Shown: piece after piece, positions 12,526-24,167 of the stretch | Layout: every line of letters begins with the position of its first letter | How positions within the stretch are numbered: the stretch's first letter is position 1 | Source: Marchantia polymorpha subsp. ruderalis | Lineage: Eukaryota > Streptophyta > Marchantiopsida > Marchantiales > Marchantiaceae | NCBI GenBank assembly: GCA_037833965.1 | Contig: AP031356.1 | Span: forward strand, 6,284,501 to 6,348,500 | Reading direction: 5' to 3' | DNA: 64,000 bases | Notes under the pieces: generated by a model | Seen by the model: the letters and a program-made list of their open reading frames with translations, nothing else | Told to the model about the DNA's origin: nothing | Database searches by the model: none | Program-made: the position numbers and the translations under genes

Positions 12526-13029
12526 GTGTTTTGTCACATAGTAGGCCTGCATAATCATATTCGTCTAAGTGGATACGACATTTCACTTTTCATATCATTA
12601 TGATGTATAGGAAAATCGATGAATCTAGCAAACAACGAAGAGCGTTGTTGGCATGGCATTGTTGGACCGAGTAGTGCAGGGTTTAGTGATTTATCAACGT
12701 GAAACTCATATGCCCTCCCGTGAAAATCCTGGTACTTGGATGATGTATGCTCCGTGTATCGTACATGGCATTTTCGAGACGATAGATGTATGAGGTTATG
12801 AGCAGCCATCGTGCGAAAAAACGATATTTCGAGTTTAATGATAAGTTATCATTAACTTAAACTAGGATCAGAGTTTTATTCCTGATAATTGTTTTATATT
12901 GGTGAAGAAGAGGGGAGCCCCAAGCATGCTCCTCCATTTCTCCTCCCCTGTGTGAGGGGAGAAAAAAAATTACATAGTACAAGTTCCCTGCGGGAAGGGA
13001 GGAGCGAGCGAGAGCGGGGCGAGCTAAAG

Positions 13030-13119
13030 CGGGAGGTCGGGCTGCGGGCCCGGGCGGGCAGAAAGCCCTCCCGGGCAGACATCGCGTTCCCCCGAAAGTG
13101 GGGAGCCCTTAGTGACGAG
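13030..13119 (-). repeat. Right terminal inverted repeat of the Mutator-like element
   Basis: Reverse-complement partner of 12016-12094, with an extra CGGGCCCGGGCGGGC-type insertion. The target duplication CAAGCGGACG follows at 13121. Confidence 0.8.
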
Positions 13120-13130
13120 GCAAGCGGACG

Positions 13131-15530
13131 GCACAACGGTCGGACCCGAGCGAGTCACCGGACGGCTTCAGTCTGCACATAGCTTCATGGCGGTCGACAT
13201 GGATAACTGCAGCAGGAGCGGAATCTCGTCCTCATTGAGCTCGGCACATGCTCTCGTGGATTAATCATTCTGCCGCTGCCAATGCCCGCTGATTTTTAGT
13301 AACGAGCAATCTGGATTGGATCCGAGGATGTGCAGAGTAGGGCTTGACCTGCTCTGCTCTGCTTCGCCGAGCTGCATCCGGGGTCCGGTCGGGCCCATAG
13401 AGATCACACAGGTGTGCTGAAATCTCGTCTCGACGGGACATCTGTTCCGATCCCAAGTCGAGCGCGGAGTCCGGACGAGGAGGCTGGTTCTGGTTGCCAC
13501 GAGACCCTTGCCATGATGGCTCACGAGATCTGCCTCGGGTTCTTCTGTCACATCGACGGGCCTCGGTCGCGCTCGGACGCATCCGACGACCAGGACCGCG
13601 ACGAGCAGACGTTTCTAGATTGCGAAGGGCTCGGAATCGGGAATTTCCGTTACAGCGTAGACGTTTCAAGAAGTTTCGCCCTCGTGCGCAGGAGGCTAGA
13701 AAGCAGCCTCCCTCATGCCCTCCCCCGACCATTCCTCTCGATGAGACTTCCGAGACGGCGGACGAGCTTCCTTTCACTCTCGGAGGCACGGCTCGACGTG
13801 GATCCCATGCATGGATCGTCGAGCCATGCGCCGGCCGGAGGTGCTTCCTACCGATTATCGCAGTGCAGTGCAGAGGGGCTCGGCTCTGCACTGCACCTCA
13901 AAGACTGATCGAGCCTAATGTCTTCACAAGGCGAGATTGCACGTGCCTGGTTGCTGTATCTCTCGTGGCGCTATCCTCAAGAGGACGAAAATCGACCTGT
14001 GTTTGCTTTACCTACCGAGTATCAAAACTCCAAATTGAATCAAAATCCTGGACATTTGAATATGGTCACCACGAAAGGGACGATTGAGAACCGCCCTGAT
14101 TTCCTCTCGTATTGCCTCCACTCGTTCGAAGCGACATGTTCCTCGACTTCTGCATTGTATTCCAATGGTCGGAACTCCTGGATGGTCAATTCAAATCTTC
14201 GACCACAGACTGGCTACATTTGGCGATGAGTGCGCAATTTTATGATTCCACCCGTCTGTACGTCTTCCGATGATTCTGGCCATTGCAATCGCGTCTTCTG
14301 ATCTGAGAGACAACTGTTCCTCCCTCTCAGCTCACTTGCCCCCGAGTCGCCTGCGTTGCAAAACATCATCTCGGGGATGGCCGTTCCACAAAGCTGTCGG
14401 AGATGCAGATGGCAGATAGCACCCGCTGAAGAAATTGCCATTCCTCAGGTGAGAATCCGTAACAATTTCCCCGGAAGAGAGTGGGGACGAGAGCCACGAG
14501 ATCCGCATAACGAACTCGACGAACAAGAGCATGGCGCAAGTTTGACGGGGTCGTTTGCAGTCCACGGACGGATTCACATCTCTCCTCTCCGGTACCTCGT
14601 CCACATCGTGAGAAGAAATCCGAAGAACGATCATAACACCAGTGACAAAAACCCTTGCACGATTGGGTTGCTGCCCTGGTTGCATTACTGGGCGAAAGAC
14701 GATCCTTTTCAGCTATAGACTCTGTTATAATCAAGTGCATGGCTTTGAAGAAGACCAGAAATGGAGATCCGATGCTCTGAGTTGATCCTACCTCCTATTT
14801 GATGATGAATGCTGACAAGGGCGCAATCCACTTCCTCCTACGTCACAACCAGAACCGGTCGAGCAGCTTCCAAGAGCGTGGAGAAGAAATGTTCACGTTC
14901 ATCCATGGCACTGTTGGATGCTCGAGATGTGTCATGGCGCATATGCTCGGCCTGGGTTTGGGTTGCTGGTTCAGTGGAAGTAAGTTCTTCCTCCGGTTCA
15001 ATCACGTGAAGGACATGGGTCGATGGTCAGACCTGCATTGTGTGGGTTGGGATCGGGCTGACGGAAGCCCCAAAGCTCTCCTGCTTTCCGCGTATAGATG
15101 ATGGGTGTTGATGCAAGGTGGCAGTTGTCGAGAGATATGTCCCAGCGGCTGCCGAAACTTCATATCTGCAAAACTCGTCCGATGCATGTACGTTTTAGTT
15201 CTAGCCTTTCGTGCCATGGAAGACGTGCTTGCTTGCTTCCCCCACAGCACGAGCTGCAAACGAAGGGAAGAAGAAAGCTGCACACATGGCCGTGAGTTCA
15301 CCCGAGAACTCCAAACATTCCATGGCCCGAGAGGCGAGAAGTACTGCATACATTCACAAAATACGCAAATCAGATATGTGCATGCACTCGGACACATCAC
15401 TCGAGTAATTGTCACAATGCAGTAACGCCCCTCATCTATACATTTGAAAATAGGAGATCTAGCTTTCACTACTACTTCAACTACTTAGTCTTCAATGTAC
15501 AAAACAGCCTCAATGCTTTCTTATACAAAC
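13131..15530. other. GC-moderate region, no gene recognised
   Basis: Open frames up to about 208 codons occur on both strands between 13,265 and 14,740, but they overlap in several frames, are Arg/Ser-rich, and resemble no family I know. Frames of this length are expected in GC-rich noncoding DNA. No splice-linked conserved protein was found, so I call no gene. Confidence 0.4.
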
Positions 15531-15532
15531 CA

Positions 15533-15576
15533 TGTCAGTGACATCTACTTCAGAACTGAAGTAGATGTCACTGACA
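15533..15576. repeat. Perfect inverted repeat, 21-bp arms, 2-nt spacer
   Basis: Arms 15533-15553 and 15556-15576 (starting TGTCAGTGACATCTAC) are exact reverse complements separated by AA. No target duplication or larger element is visible around it. Confidence 0.92.
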
Positions 15577-16880
15577 GCGGGTTCAGCGTGAAGCATATTT
15601 AAGTTCATCATGTCCAGAAACATTGCTCCCGAGTGGTTGTGACTTTCTGTGACTTATTTGGTGGCACTCGAAACGGAGATGAAATGCGATTTCTTATTTA
15701 ACTAGCAGTCAGTGAGGTTCACAGTTACTCAAGAACTGGACCGCTTTGAATTATCGTTGTCAAAACAGACAACCTTCAAAAGTCTTACCTTACTAAATCG
15801 TACTCGTTCGCGCTTCAAGCTCCAATTAGCCAGCAACCTGGATGCGTCATCCCGATCAGTCAGTTCCTTGGTTCTTTGAAATTCTTTTCTTTCAGCTGCC
15901 AGTAAAGTCATTTCCGGAAACCACTCTTCTCCATCCACTCCATAACAGAAATCAGATGGAAATGTTTCAGTGGTTCATACTCAGGCTGGCAGAATCCATC
16001 CATCTACAAGCAAACAACTGTCCTTCCCTGTGGAAGAATGATTAGCTGCAAACTACGTACCTGAGCATCGAAATCTCCAATTCGCTTCGGGCGGGACTCT
16101 GACGTCACAAAAAGGATGAAACAGGTTTTTTTCTCTTTTCGAAAGTCTCCAAGACTACGTGTTTCCGTACCTTGCGAACATGAATCAGAGGTTGATAGAG
16201 CGTTGGAATCGGCAACCCGCCTATCCATCCTCAGCTCGAACCCAGATTACCGTAATGATGCCGGATGTTCACCATTGCAACTCCTGATCTTTGACAGACT
16301 TCTTTTACTTGTAGGAAAAGGGAAGCCAGAAATATCCAACATGCACACTGAATCTCATCAGGACCATGAGGTTCTGATTCCCTGATGAGATTGGTTTCAT
16401 GAGAGGAACCAAAGGCCGACGAAGAGACATGAGTCCGCCCACAACTCGATCGGGCTCCTTCGTCCGAGGGCCCAGGAATTCGGAAACCTGCAGAGGCCGG
16501 CAAGTCGACAGAATCGTGGCCTATTTTAGAACATGGCTGAAAGAACAAGTCAGAATCTGAGGATCTGTCCTCGGGGCGGCTGAGTGAGTTTCTCAACTGT
16601 CCATAGAGTGCACGAGGCAACTTCAAGGGTCAGGAGGGGCAGGCACACATCCAGCACGACCATGGCACTTCCCATCCCATCCCTTCAGAAGTACGAAATT
16701 TCCCGACAGACGGACAGCGGCTCTCTTTGGACGATCTGTATGAAGAGAAGGTGGCCTGAGAAACCAAACGGGTAACACGGAGAAGCTTCAATAACATCAC
16801 AATTGGACACACGTCTTATTTCTATGTATATATCTTGACTGGCGCTCAAAGATCGCAACGACCTGTTCTCTTTGTTAAGC
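15577..16880. other. Region without a firm gene; possible minus-strand exons
   Basis: On the minus strand, a frame ending at 15789 runs straight into a GTAAG donor and has coding-like composition (for example WFPEMTLLAAERKEF and ASRLLANWSLKRERVRF). A second frame ends at 16061 before GTACGT. I could not join them into a gene with an ATG and I recognise no domain, so they stay as hints. An inverted repeat with 12-bp arms (16351-16362 and 16381-16392) is also present. Confidence 0.25.
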
Positions 16881-19080
16881 AATCAAAATATGATTTATGA
16901 CATAAGAATTGATCAAATTTTTTTCATCATAAAATTCATTAAAAAATATAAACTCTGACGTACTCAAAATTACCGGAAATAATGTTCTTCCAATCACATA
17001 GTGATACAAAATTCATCTAACTAACCTCCACTGTTAAGTTCAAGTTTTTTTTAAAAAATATTTTAAAATCTAGTAATAGCACTACTATCATACTTTAGTA
17101 GGCATAATATAGCATTTACATGTATCTTGAGAAAATGTACATACAAAATATCGAAAGCTAGAGTTTAGTACGCAATAATCCAAAGAGAGTATTTATCAAC
17201 TAGTTTGGTACTCTCTTTCGCAAAAAATAACTAGATTACTTTCTCTTCATTTGGAGAACTTGGATTAGGTTGCAAACTTACGCATTATGGACAATTATCT
17301 ACTCTATAAATGTGTTACAATTTCAATAATAACATGATCTTCCCCAAGCAGGTATAGTTATATCATAACGAAAGACACATTTTAAGCACTTTGGCTATCC
17401 ATCCGTTCTTACTACATTAGACACGAAGCTGATAATAGGATAATGGGTAGCAACAGTATTCAATCTGAATAATCAACTCGTCATATGAACACTTTTACAT
17501 ATGCCCCAATCATACATGGAAAAAACTGTTAAAAATTTGTATCAAACCGATGCAAACAATCACTATGAGAAATTTTTAGTTGAAAAGCCTTAATGCATGA
17601 TTGAAGCAAAATTAAGAATTTTTGTTCTGGTAATACTCGGGCAAGAGCGTAAACCAAATCAAGTATAAACAATTTGTCTATGAAATAAATATACGTCTAA
17701 CGGAAATGATTGCGCATCCTTATCCCTCGATATATGCAAGTAACTAACTACAGAAAATCAAAAATAAGAATGAGCAAAAAGTTGTAAAGGCTCTGAAATA
17801 ATGCTAGTGCAGTTTTATAGATCAATGATAAGCCTATCCCTCAAAAACAATGGATAACTAAAAGTTTCATGAGGTTACCAGGTTAAAAAACAGTTATTTT
17901 TTGTGACATGATAATCTATCAAAGGCTTATGAATCCGAATTTTGATATTCAGAGAAACTTATGTACCAGAAATTGATTAAGGTTATACATGGTTCATCTA
18001 TTGGTGTCTATTCGACTATGCTAGACAATTTGCCTGACCAATCAAGCTCTAATACGTCCTTAGAGCTTTCACAAGGTCTTCTTATAGTGGTGTCAATCAT
18101 CCTTAATCATAACATTAGTAGAGTAGCAGTCTAACTAGAAGTTTATTCTTACCACGAGTGATCCCAACAGATGAGTCAATTATGATATGAATGCAAGTGA
18201 AGAATACAACTCTTTAAAAAAAGTTAGGTTTTTATCTAAAATTATCTAACAACACTAGAAAATTAGATACCAAATGTTATTTAAATGTTGAGTAGTGTCA
18301 TCTACAATCAATACATCATTATTCTCCTCATCCATTAAAATAGGTAGGTAGAGTGATACACAGTCTTTGTACTCAGCTTACACTCATGGATAAGTTAACC
18401 ATATGTTCATGTCATACATACCTTTGGAAGCGAAAATGTACAGTAATGCTTGAACTTTTCTTGACCTACGAAATAAAGATGAAATCGTCTTAGACCATAT
18501 GTACTGATTCATATCAGTTGCACATCAATTTCGGCAGACATGGTCCAAGCCCGGACAACGTACTTGATATTTATATACACGACCAAAATGAAATTACCTA
18601 AATACAAAAGTGTTGTCTACAAGTCAGATAGAAAAAATACCAATCTTAATGTTGTGACTCGTACAAACTCTTCATGTAGTGTATCCACATCAAATGATGA
18701 GAATCTTTGTTTTAGCTATCATATTCCAATGTAAAACAACACGAGGTCGACATTAGAGAAAAAAAATCATGTTAATTTTCCATTTCAGATTATGTCGACC
18801 AATAGGCATATCTGCTAAAAACTCAACATAACAGATTATGTAGCAAAATTTGTTTGAACACCACATAAAGTCGTATTGACGATACTCATTATAGGCAAAA
18901 AAATCTACACAGCCTATGGATGGGAAGTAAGCCTCAGATCTCCAAAGAAGGTAGAAAACTCTTTAATGATAAAATTGAACATGGCACATGTCCATATCGA
19001 TCGTATTTGGTATGTTATCCTGATCGAGGGTTGCACTTCCATTCCGCTCTTTCATGTGCGGACGGGTTCTAATTTAGTTT
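16881..19080. other. AT-rich block, no gene recognised
   Basis: Composition drops sharply to AT-rich at about 16,880 and recovers near 19,080. Reading both strands for retrotransposon motifs (reverse transcriptase YVDD, integrase, RNase H) gave nothing convincing. It is probably decayed repeat DNA. Confidence 0.35.
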
Positions 19081-20873
19081 TATAGTCTTTCTCCTCTACT
19101 TTTCTTAATATAGTTTTCGTAATCCAGCATTCTTTTTTCAGTTCCAGTATTCATTCGTGCCTGCCAACCACGCTGCAAGTTTAAATATGCTTCCTCCCAT
19201 TTCACTTTGCATTCATTTCTCTTACTCCGCGCCATGACAAAGATAGCACGAAACCTCGCAATGCCACGCATGAAATAAAAATGTTTGATATCAAAGGTGG
19301 AAATGGTACAATACCAAACTCGCATGATTTAATGACCTTGAAGTATTTTGCATTTCGTTGACCACGAGGCACTTTCCGTTCCTCATGTCATGAACAAACC
19401 TCTCATCGTGGGCCTCTTTCCTCTTTCCTCGCACACAACTGCACGATTAATCTGCCAAAAGCCAGCCAGGTGAATTCAGCCCAATGTCGGTCAACTCCAT
19501 TCCCCGGTCGTGCGGACACCCTCACCTCTTCTGTAACAGACGCTCCAAAGTCGATTAGCGCTTGGAGCTTGGAATCAAGGAGCAAATCAGCAGCCTAATT
19601 AGCCGTAAGTCAGTTTCACCTCTTAGTCCATATCTTATGCGCCTGTCTCGACCTCTGTGACTGCATAACTGATTCTCCACCACAATGGTAGAAGGGTTAC
19701 CCACCCCACCACCCCGACTCATGATTCGAAATGGTGCGTGCTGGGTCGACCAAGATTGCGCACAAGTGTCAGTCTATCTCTCAGGGAGATGACCCGGGCT
19801 AGCTATAAGAGGAGGTGGCTCTGGGTCTAAAGAGATTCTTACAAAATGTTGCGCACCTGAGGCCTTGCTGATATATCACCCTTCGGGTCAAGTGAGCCCA
19901 GCCCCACCTGATGCGAAGAGTTAGTCGGTGAGAAGAACTCAGATCAGAGGTTGGGAATTGGGGAGTCCAGGTTTGTTGTACCCACGAACGAGGCTTCGCT
20001 TTTGGAGATAAGAAATCTGGACATAATAAGACACAAGGTTACATCGACAACTGACTGGCGGGAAGGTTGCACTCAGTTGCCTCTTGATACATCTAGTGCA
20101 ACGTACATGCCGTGAGTACGGTGCCCAGTGTCCTCAGTCTCTGGGCAGAGGATGTTGTGATGGTAGGCAGGAGGAGAAGGAGAAGGAGGAGGAGGCAAAT
20201 GTGCTTCGTGATCCCATGTCTGCCCTCCCTAGCATGCGGAATCCGGAATTTCTCGATTCGAGCGCTTCTTTGAGAATGTCAAGCGAAATTTATACAAGAT
20301 TCCAGACACCAAGCGGTCATTGTCACGTACATTCTTCACCGAGATGCTGCATACCACAAGACGGGTCCATGAACTCCTCGGGGCTGGGATGAATATCGTG
20401 CATTATATTGTCAAATTGGCGAATTTCATCGCCTTTCGTTATAATTTTCTTCAGCAACCTTGCTGAGCCCAGGCCGGCAACAATTAGTGAGATATGTGTG
20501 TGTCCGACGTACTGTGCATGACATAACCTGGTCGAGTGTGAAGATTAGACCACTTTACGCAGATTCTTCCAACGTTAGCGATTCACAAACCTCTACACCC
20601 AACAAAAAAGTTCAAGACACAGTTCCTATGTTCGTTCTGCTCGCTTTGCTGAAGCATATAAACACATAGTAGAAAACACACACAAATCAACGTTCTCCAG
20701 CATTTGGCTTTCTCCTCTGACGTGTGAAGGTCGATGAAGAAAGCGTTCTCTGAATTTCACCATGACACGAGTCCATGAAGATCCATCCAACACAAATTAA
20801 CGATTTTTTGTTTCCCATATAGCAACTATGAGGCATCCAACAATAAGAAGAATCTCTGAAACCAAGTGACAAA

Positions 20874-20947
20874 ACGCCCAGAATTTCCCAAGTTGGGAAT
20901 TGCGCAGATTCCCTACGAGGTGAGTTCCAGACCGAGACCAGTCCATG
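20874..20947 (+). repeat. Short direct duplication, copy 1
   Basis: Matches 20992-21063: ACGCCCAGA, then CCAAGTTGGGAA, CGCAGATTC, TACGAGGT, and a final CCAGTCC.TGCATG-like end. The two copies lie 118 bp apart start to start. They fall in different reading frames, so no repeated peptide results. Confidence 0.75.
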
Positions 20948-20991
20948 ATTCTCACGACGGCATCGGTTTGTGTGCTGATGTCAATCGGATG

Positions 20992-21063
20992 ACGCCCAGA
21001 GCTCGCCAAGTTGGGAAAACCGCAGATTCTGTACGAGGTAATTCAAATTCCAGTCCGTGCATG
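20992..21063 (+). repeat. Short direct duplication, copy 2
   Basis: Second copy of the 72-74 bp unit described at 20874-20947, with several substitutions. Confidence 0.75.
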
Positions 21064-23722
21064 GTTGTTCCAACTGCAGCTGCTGCTGCTGATAACGACA
21101 GGGTGATGGAAGGAGGGAGTGAGGAAAGGAAGGGGGAGAGCATGATTTGAAGTATGCCTGATTGCCAGGCACATTCGAGTCGAGGGTCCAGCTGATCCGA
21201 GTCCAGTCGAGCTGATCTGAGCTGATCCACGAAGGGTACCCGGAGGAAAAAAAGGTCCACGAGTCAGGGATCGAAAGAAACGGAGAGCAAGGAGGGCTGA
21301 CCAGGGAGGTCACTGTGATTGAACAGAGGATGATGGAAATGCGGATCGCTCCTGGACATAAAGGTGCCGAGAAGAAGACAAAACGCAGCGAAAATAAGTC
21401 GAATAGCTTCATAAGAGGGGTTCTAAAATTAGGCCCGGGAGAGTTGAGTGGTGGTCTCGGACTCTGGGCTCATCATACAAAACATGTGCTTAAAGGGGCT
21501 ACGCAGCGGAACAAGACAAACAGGAGCACCAGTGAGTCGAATGAGTGAGAGAGCGAGAGCGAGCCGAGCTCCGAAGAACGAGAGGGACTAGAACCAGCCA
21601 GCCAGCCAGCCATGGAGCAATGGCTGGTTTGTTTGTTGGGTTGTGGGAAAATGTTGCAAAGGAGGGTGCAGCGGTCTTGGAGATTATCTTGGACCACATG
21701 CTGGAAACTAATAAAACTAGCCAAAGGCCATCACTGAACTCGTGTGCGTTTATTCTAAGAATGGGGGAAATTGATATCTCGGCGACTTGCTTGCTCCATC
21801 GAGCGACGATGTGTGGGGCTCTGCGATTGGGTGATTTGGGGCTCGCCAAATCTGCCGATTCCTGCGGCACTTGCCTTGCCTTGCTGAGAAAGGGAAGCCA
21901 GCCTTTCTAACGAACTACCTTCCGTGGGTCCGGTCCCTTCCCACATGTCCTCCCTTCCGCCCTTCCATCACGAGGCCAAAGCACCAGCACCCGAGCAAGG
22001 AGAAGAAGCTCCAGCAGCAGCAGTGCTCGAAGTCCAGGGTCAAGCTAATTCACCCGAGAGAGACCTTTGGTTGCTTCTTCCCCCGAGGTCTTCTTGCACA
22101 GGCTCGCTCTACAGCCTCCAAATTTCTCCTTCTTCTTGCTGCAAAGTGCTTTATATTCCTGTTCCACTATGCCTTCCGGGAGATAATATAGGGAACAAGA
22201 GTTTCGAGCGCCTGCAGTGTCCTGGCACCGATTTCTTTAAAGCTAGGATTGATGAAAATAGTTGCTCCTCACTGTTTGGGTAGATCGTCGTGGACGTCGG
22301 ATGGCAGTTGTTGCCTCGGGTGAGAGAGGACTAGTGCTGCTGCTGCTGCCGGTGGGTGGGGAAGGAGGAGGAGGAAGAGGAGGAGGAGGGTGAGAGCTTG
22401 TGGAGCTTCCATCTGGGGCGTTGAGGGAATTGTGTATCTTTCGGATGTGATGGGGGCCGATCTCTTGAAGATATGGAGTGTCATGATGAAGCTTCGCTTG
22501 AACTGTTTGCTTGTAGATATTTGCATGCTTCTTTCTCAAGCTCCCAGGTACATCTCCATCTTATCAATCTTGCATCATGGAGACGAATCACGGAGACTCG
22601 TGACGAATTCCCTACTCGAAGGTAGAAAGCCGTGGATGCAGTCACCCCGACCTTCCAGATTTCTCTCTTGTGGGAAATATATGCAAATCTACAAGTTGCT
22701 TTTGATTCATTCCCACCCAAGACTCCACCTCTCATCACATGCTGAACCAGAAACTAAGATGATATGCTCCCGTCCTATGCTGTTGGATGAAAAGCTGGTT
22801 GCTATAAACTTGCTTGTCCTGAAACAAGAGTAACGAGAACCAGTAACCAAAAAATCAAGTAAATGAGGTTAAACCATGTTATGAAACGAGAGTTATGAAT
22901 CTTTAAAACAATAAAAATAAAACAAAACTAATGCAATGAATCTGAAAACTAGCTTCTACATAAACTCCTGAAACTCTCAACTAGCTTTCTCTGCCTAAGA
23001 ATAGTTTTAAACATTGCAGATCGCATGCAGTTAATTCGCCTAACTTGCTCTCCGTTCGGTAATCAAAAGACGAAGTACGTAAGTCTGCACACTTTAGCGG
23101 TCAAGGATATATTGTCTGAGAAGGCTACACCGCAAGAATGTCTTCATTCACGTTCCAGATACTGTTCATAATTTTACGTCGAAACATGTTCTGAAACGTC
23201 ATGCTCTAAGATACCAATCATTGATAAGGAGCACCAGCTGACCGACTGGATCTGTGGATGACGTTTATATTGAGCAGCAGCAGCAGCGGCAGTTGCTTTC
23301 TCTGGAGGCTATGATGGCAAGACCGTGATGTGGGTCAAAATTTGCGTCAGATGACGACCACTCACGGATTTTCACACATAAAAGTAGTAGTAGAAAGATT
23401 TGCCCATTATACGTGGTTGCGAAATGTTTGCCACGAGCTGAGTAAAGAGAACTCTTGTTTAGTATAGACCCTTGTGCAAGTCCATGCTTCACCGATTCAC
23501 ACGAAAAGCAAAAGACTGTAGAATATTTCAAAATTTCGGGAAATTATTTTATGCGGAAAACTTTCAAAAGTAGATACGATCGATAGTTTTGGAGGATTGA
23601 ACGTGTCCATAAGCTTCCCACTCTCAGATGTAAGATACTCATCGGCCTGAAACGAGCTCGATGGGCATACACAGACACAGAGAGAGGAGTGAACTTTGCA
23701 CTACAGGCACCACCTTCTTTAG

Positions 23723-23743
23723 AGGAGGAGGAGGAGGAGGAGG
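23723..23743 (+). repeat. (GGA)n microsatellite
   Basis: Seven tandem GGA-type triplets in a region with no identified gene. A similar GGA-rich stretch lies at about 22,363-22,389. Confidence 0.8.
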
Positions 23744-24131
23744 TAGAAACTTGAATTTCTCTGCAAATTGATCTTCCGGAATCCTGAACATCATCGATAG
23801 AAAAGATTTCGAATGTGATCATTGACGAAGCTTCACACAAGGTCCCTCCGACTGCCTCGTCGTCTCCTCTGAGATGGTGGGGCCTGCTCGCGTGCCTGCT
23901 CGTTCCGAATTCTTTTCTCTGAATGTGGTCCTGGTGCGAGAAAATCTTTTGAGTGTAGCCCTGGTCCTCTTTTGTTGGGTCCTTGAATCTTTCAGCCCCC
24001 ACTGGTTTTCTCCTTGGGTCTGGGAGTGGATCCCGCCCAAATCGTTCAAACCTCCGCTGGAAAACCGCCACCGATTTAGAGCCTGGTTAATGACGACAAG
24101 GGCAACCACATCCACGCATCATCAACCATGA

Positions 24132-24167
24132 ACCAGGTACATCTCGAAGACCAGGTACATCTCGAAG
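24132..24167 (+). repeat. Two exact tandem 18-bp units
   Basis: The unit ACCAGGTACATCTCGAAG occurs twice head to tail, followed by a partial third (ACCATCTCG). Confidence 0.9.

Larger units (their letters stand above)
12006..13130. mobile_element. Non-autonomous Mutator-like element with 10-bp target duplication
   Basis: The element body is 12016-13120 (1105 bp). Left end 12016-12094 and the reverse complement of right end 13030-13119 align as GC-rich terminal inverted repeats. Both start CTCGTCACTAA, share CTCCCCACTTTCGGGGGAA, and end GCCCGACCTCCCG; the right arm carries a short GC insertion. CAAGCGGACG stands directly outside both ends (12006-12015 and 13121-13130), an exact 10-bp direct repeat. 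Long TIRs with a 9-10 bp duplication are typical of Mutator-like elements, and the class call rests on that. No transposase frame is present. The interior is AT-rich and holds two perfect palindromes (12417-12525). An 84-codon minus frame at 12555-12809 matches nothing I know. Confidence 0.8.

Noticed and set aside
13265..14087. Long overlapping frames (up to 208 codons) on both strands
   Set aside because: They occur in several frames at once, are Arg/Ser/Pro-rich, and resemble no known protein; GC-rich noncoding DNA produces such frames.
17980..18800. Possible copia-type integrase or RNase H remnant on the minus strand
   Set aside because: Only scattered short peptides such as ELDWSG resemble copia proteins, and no ordered motif set could be read.
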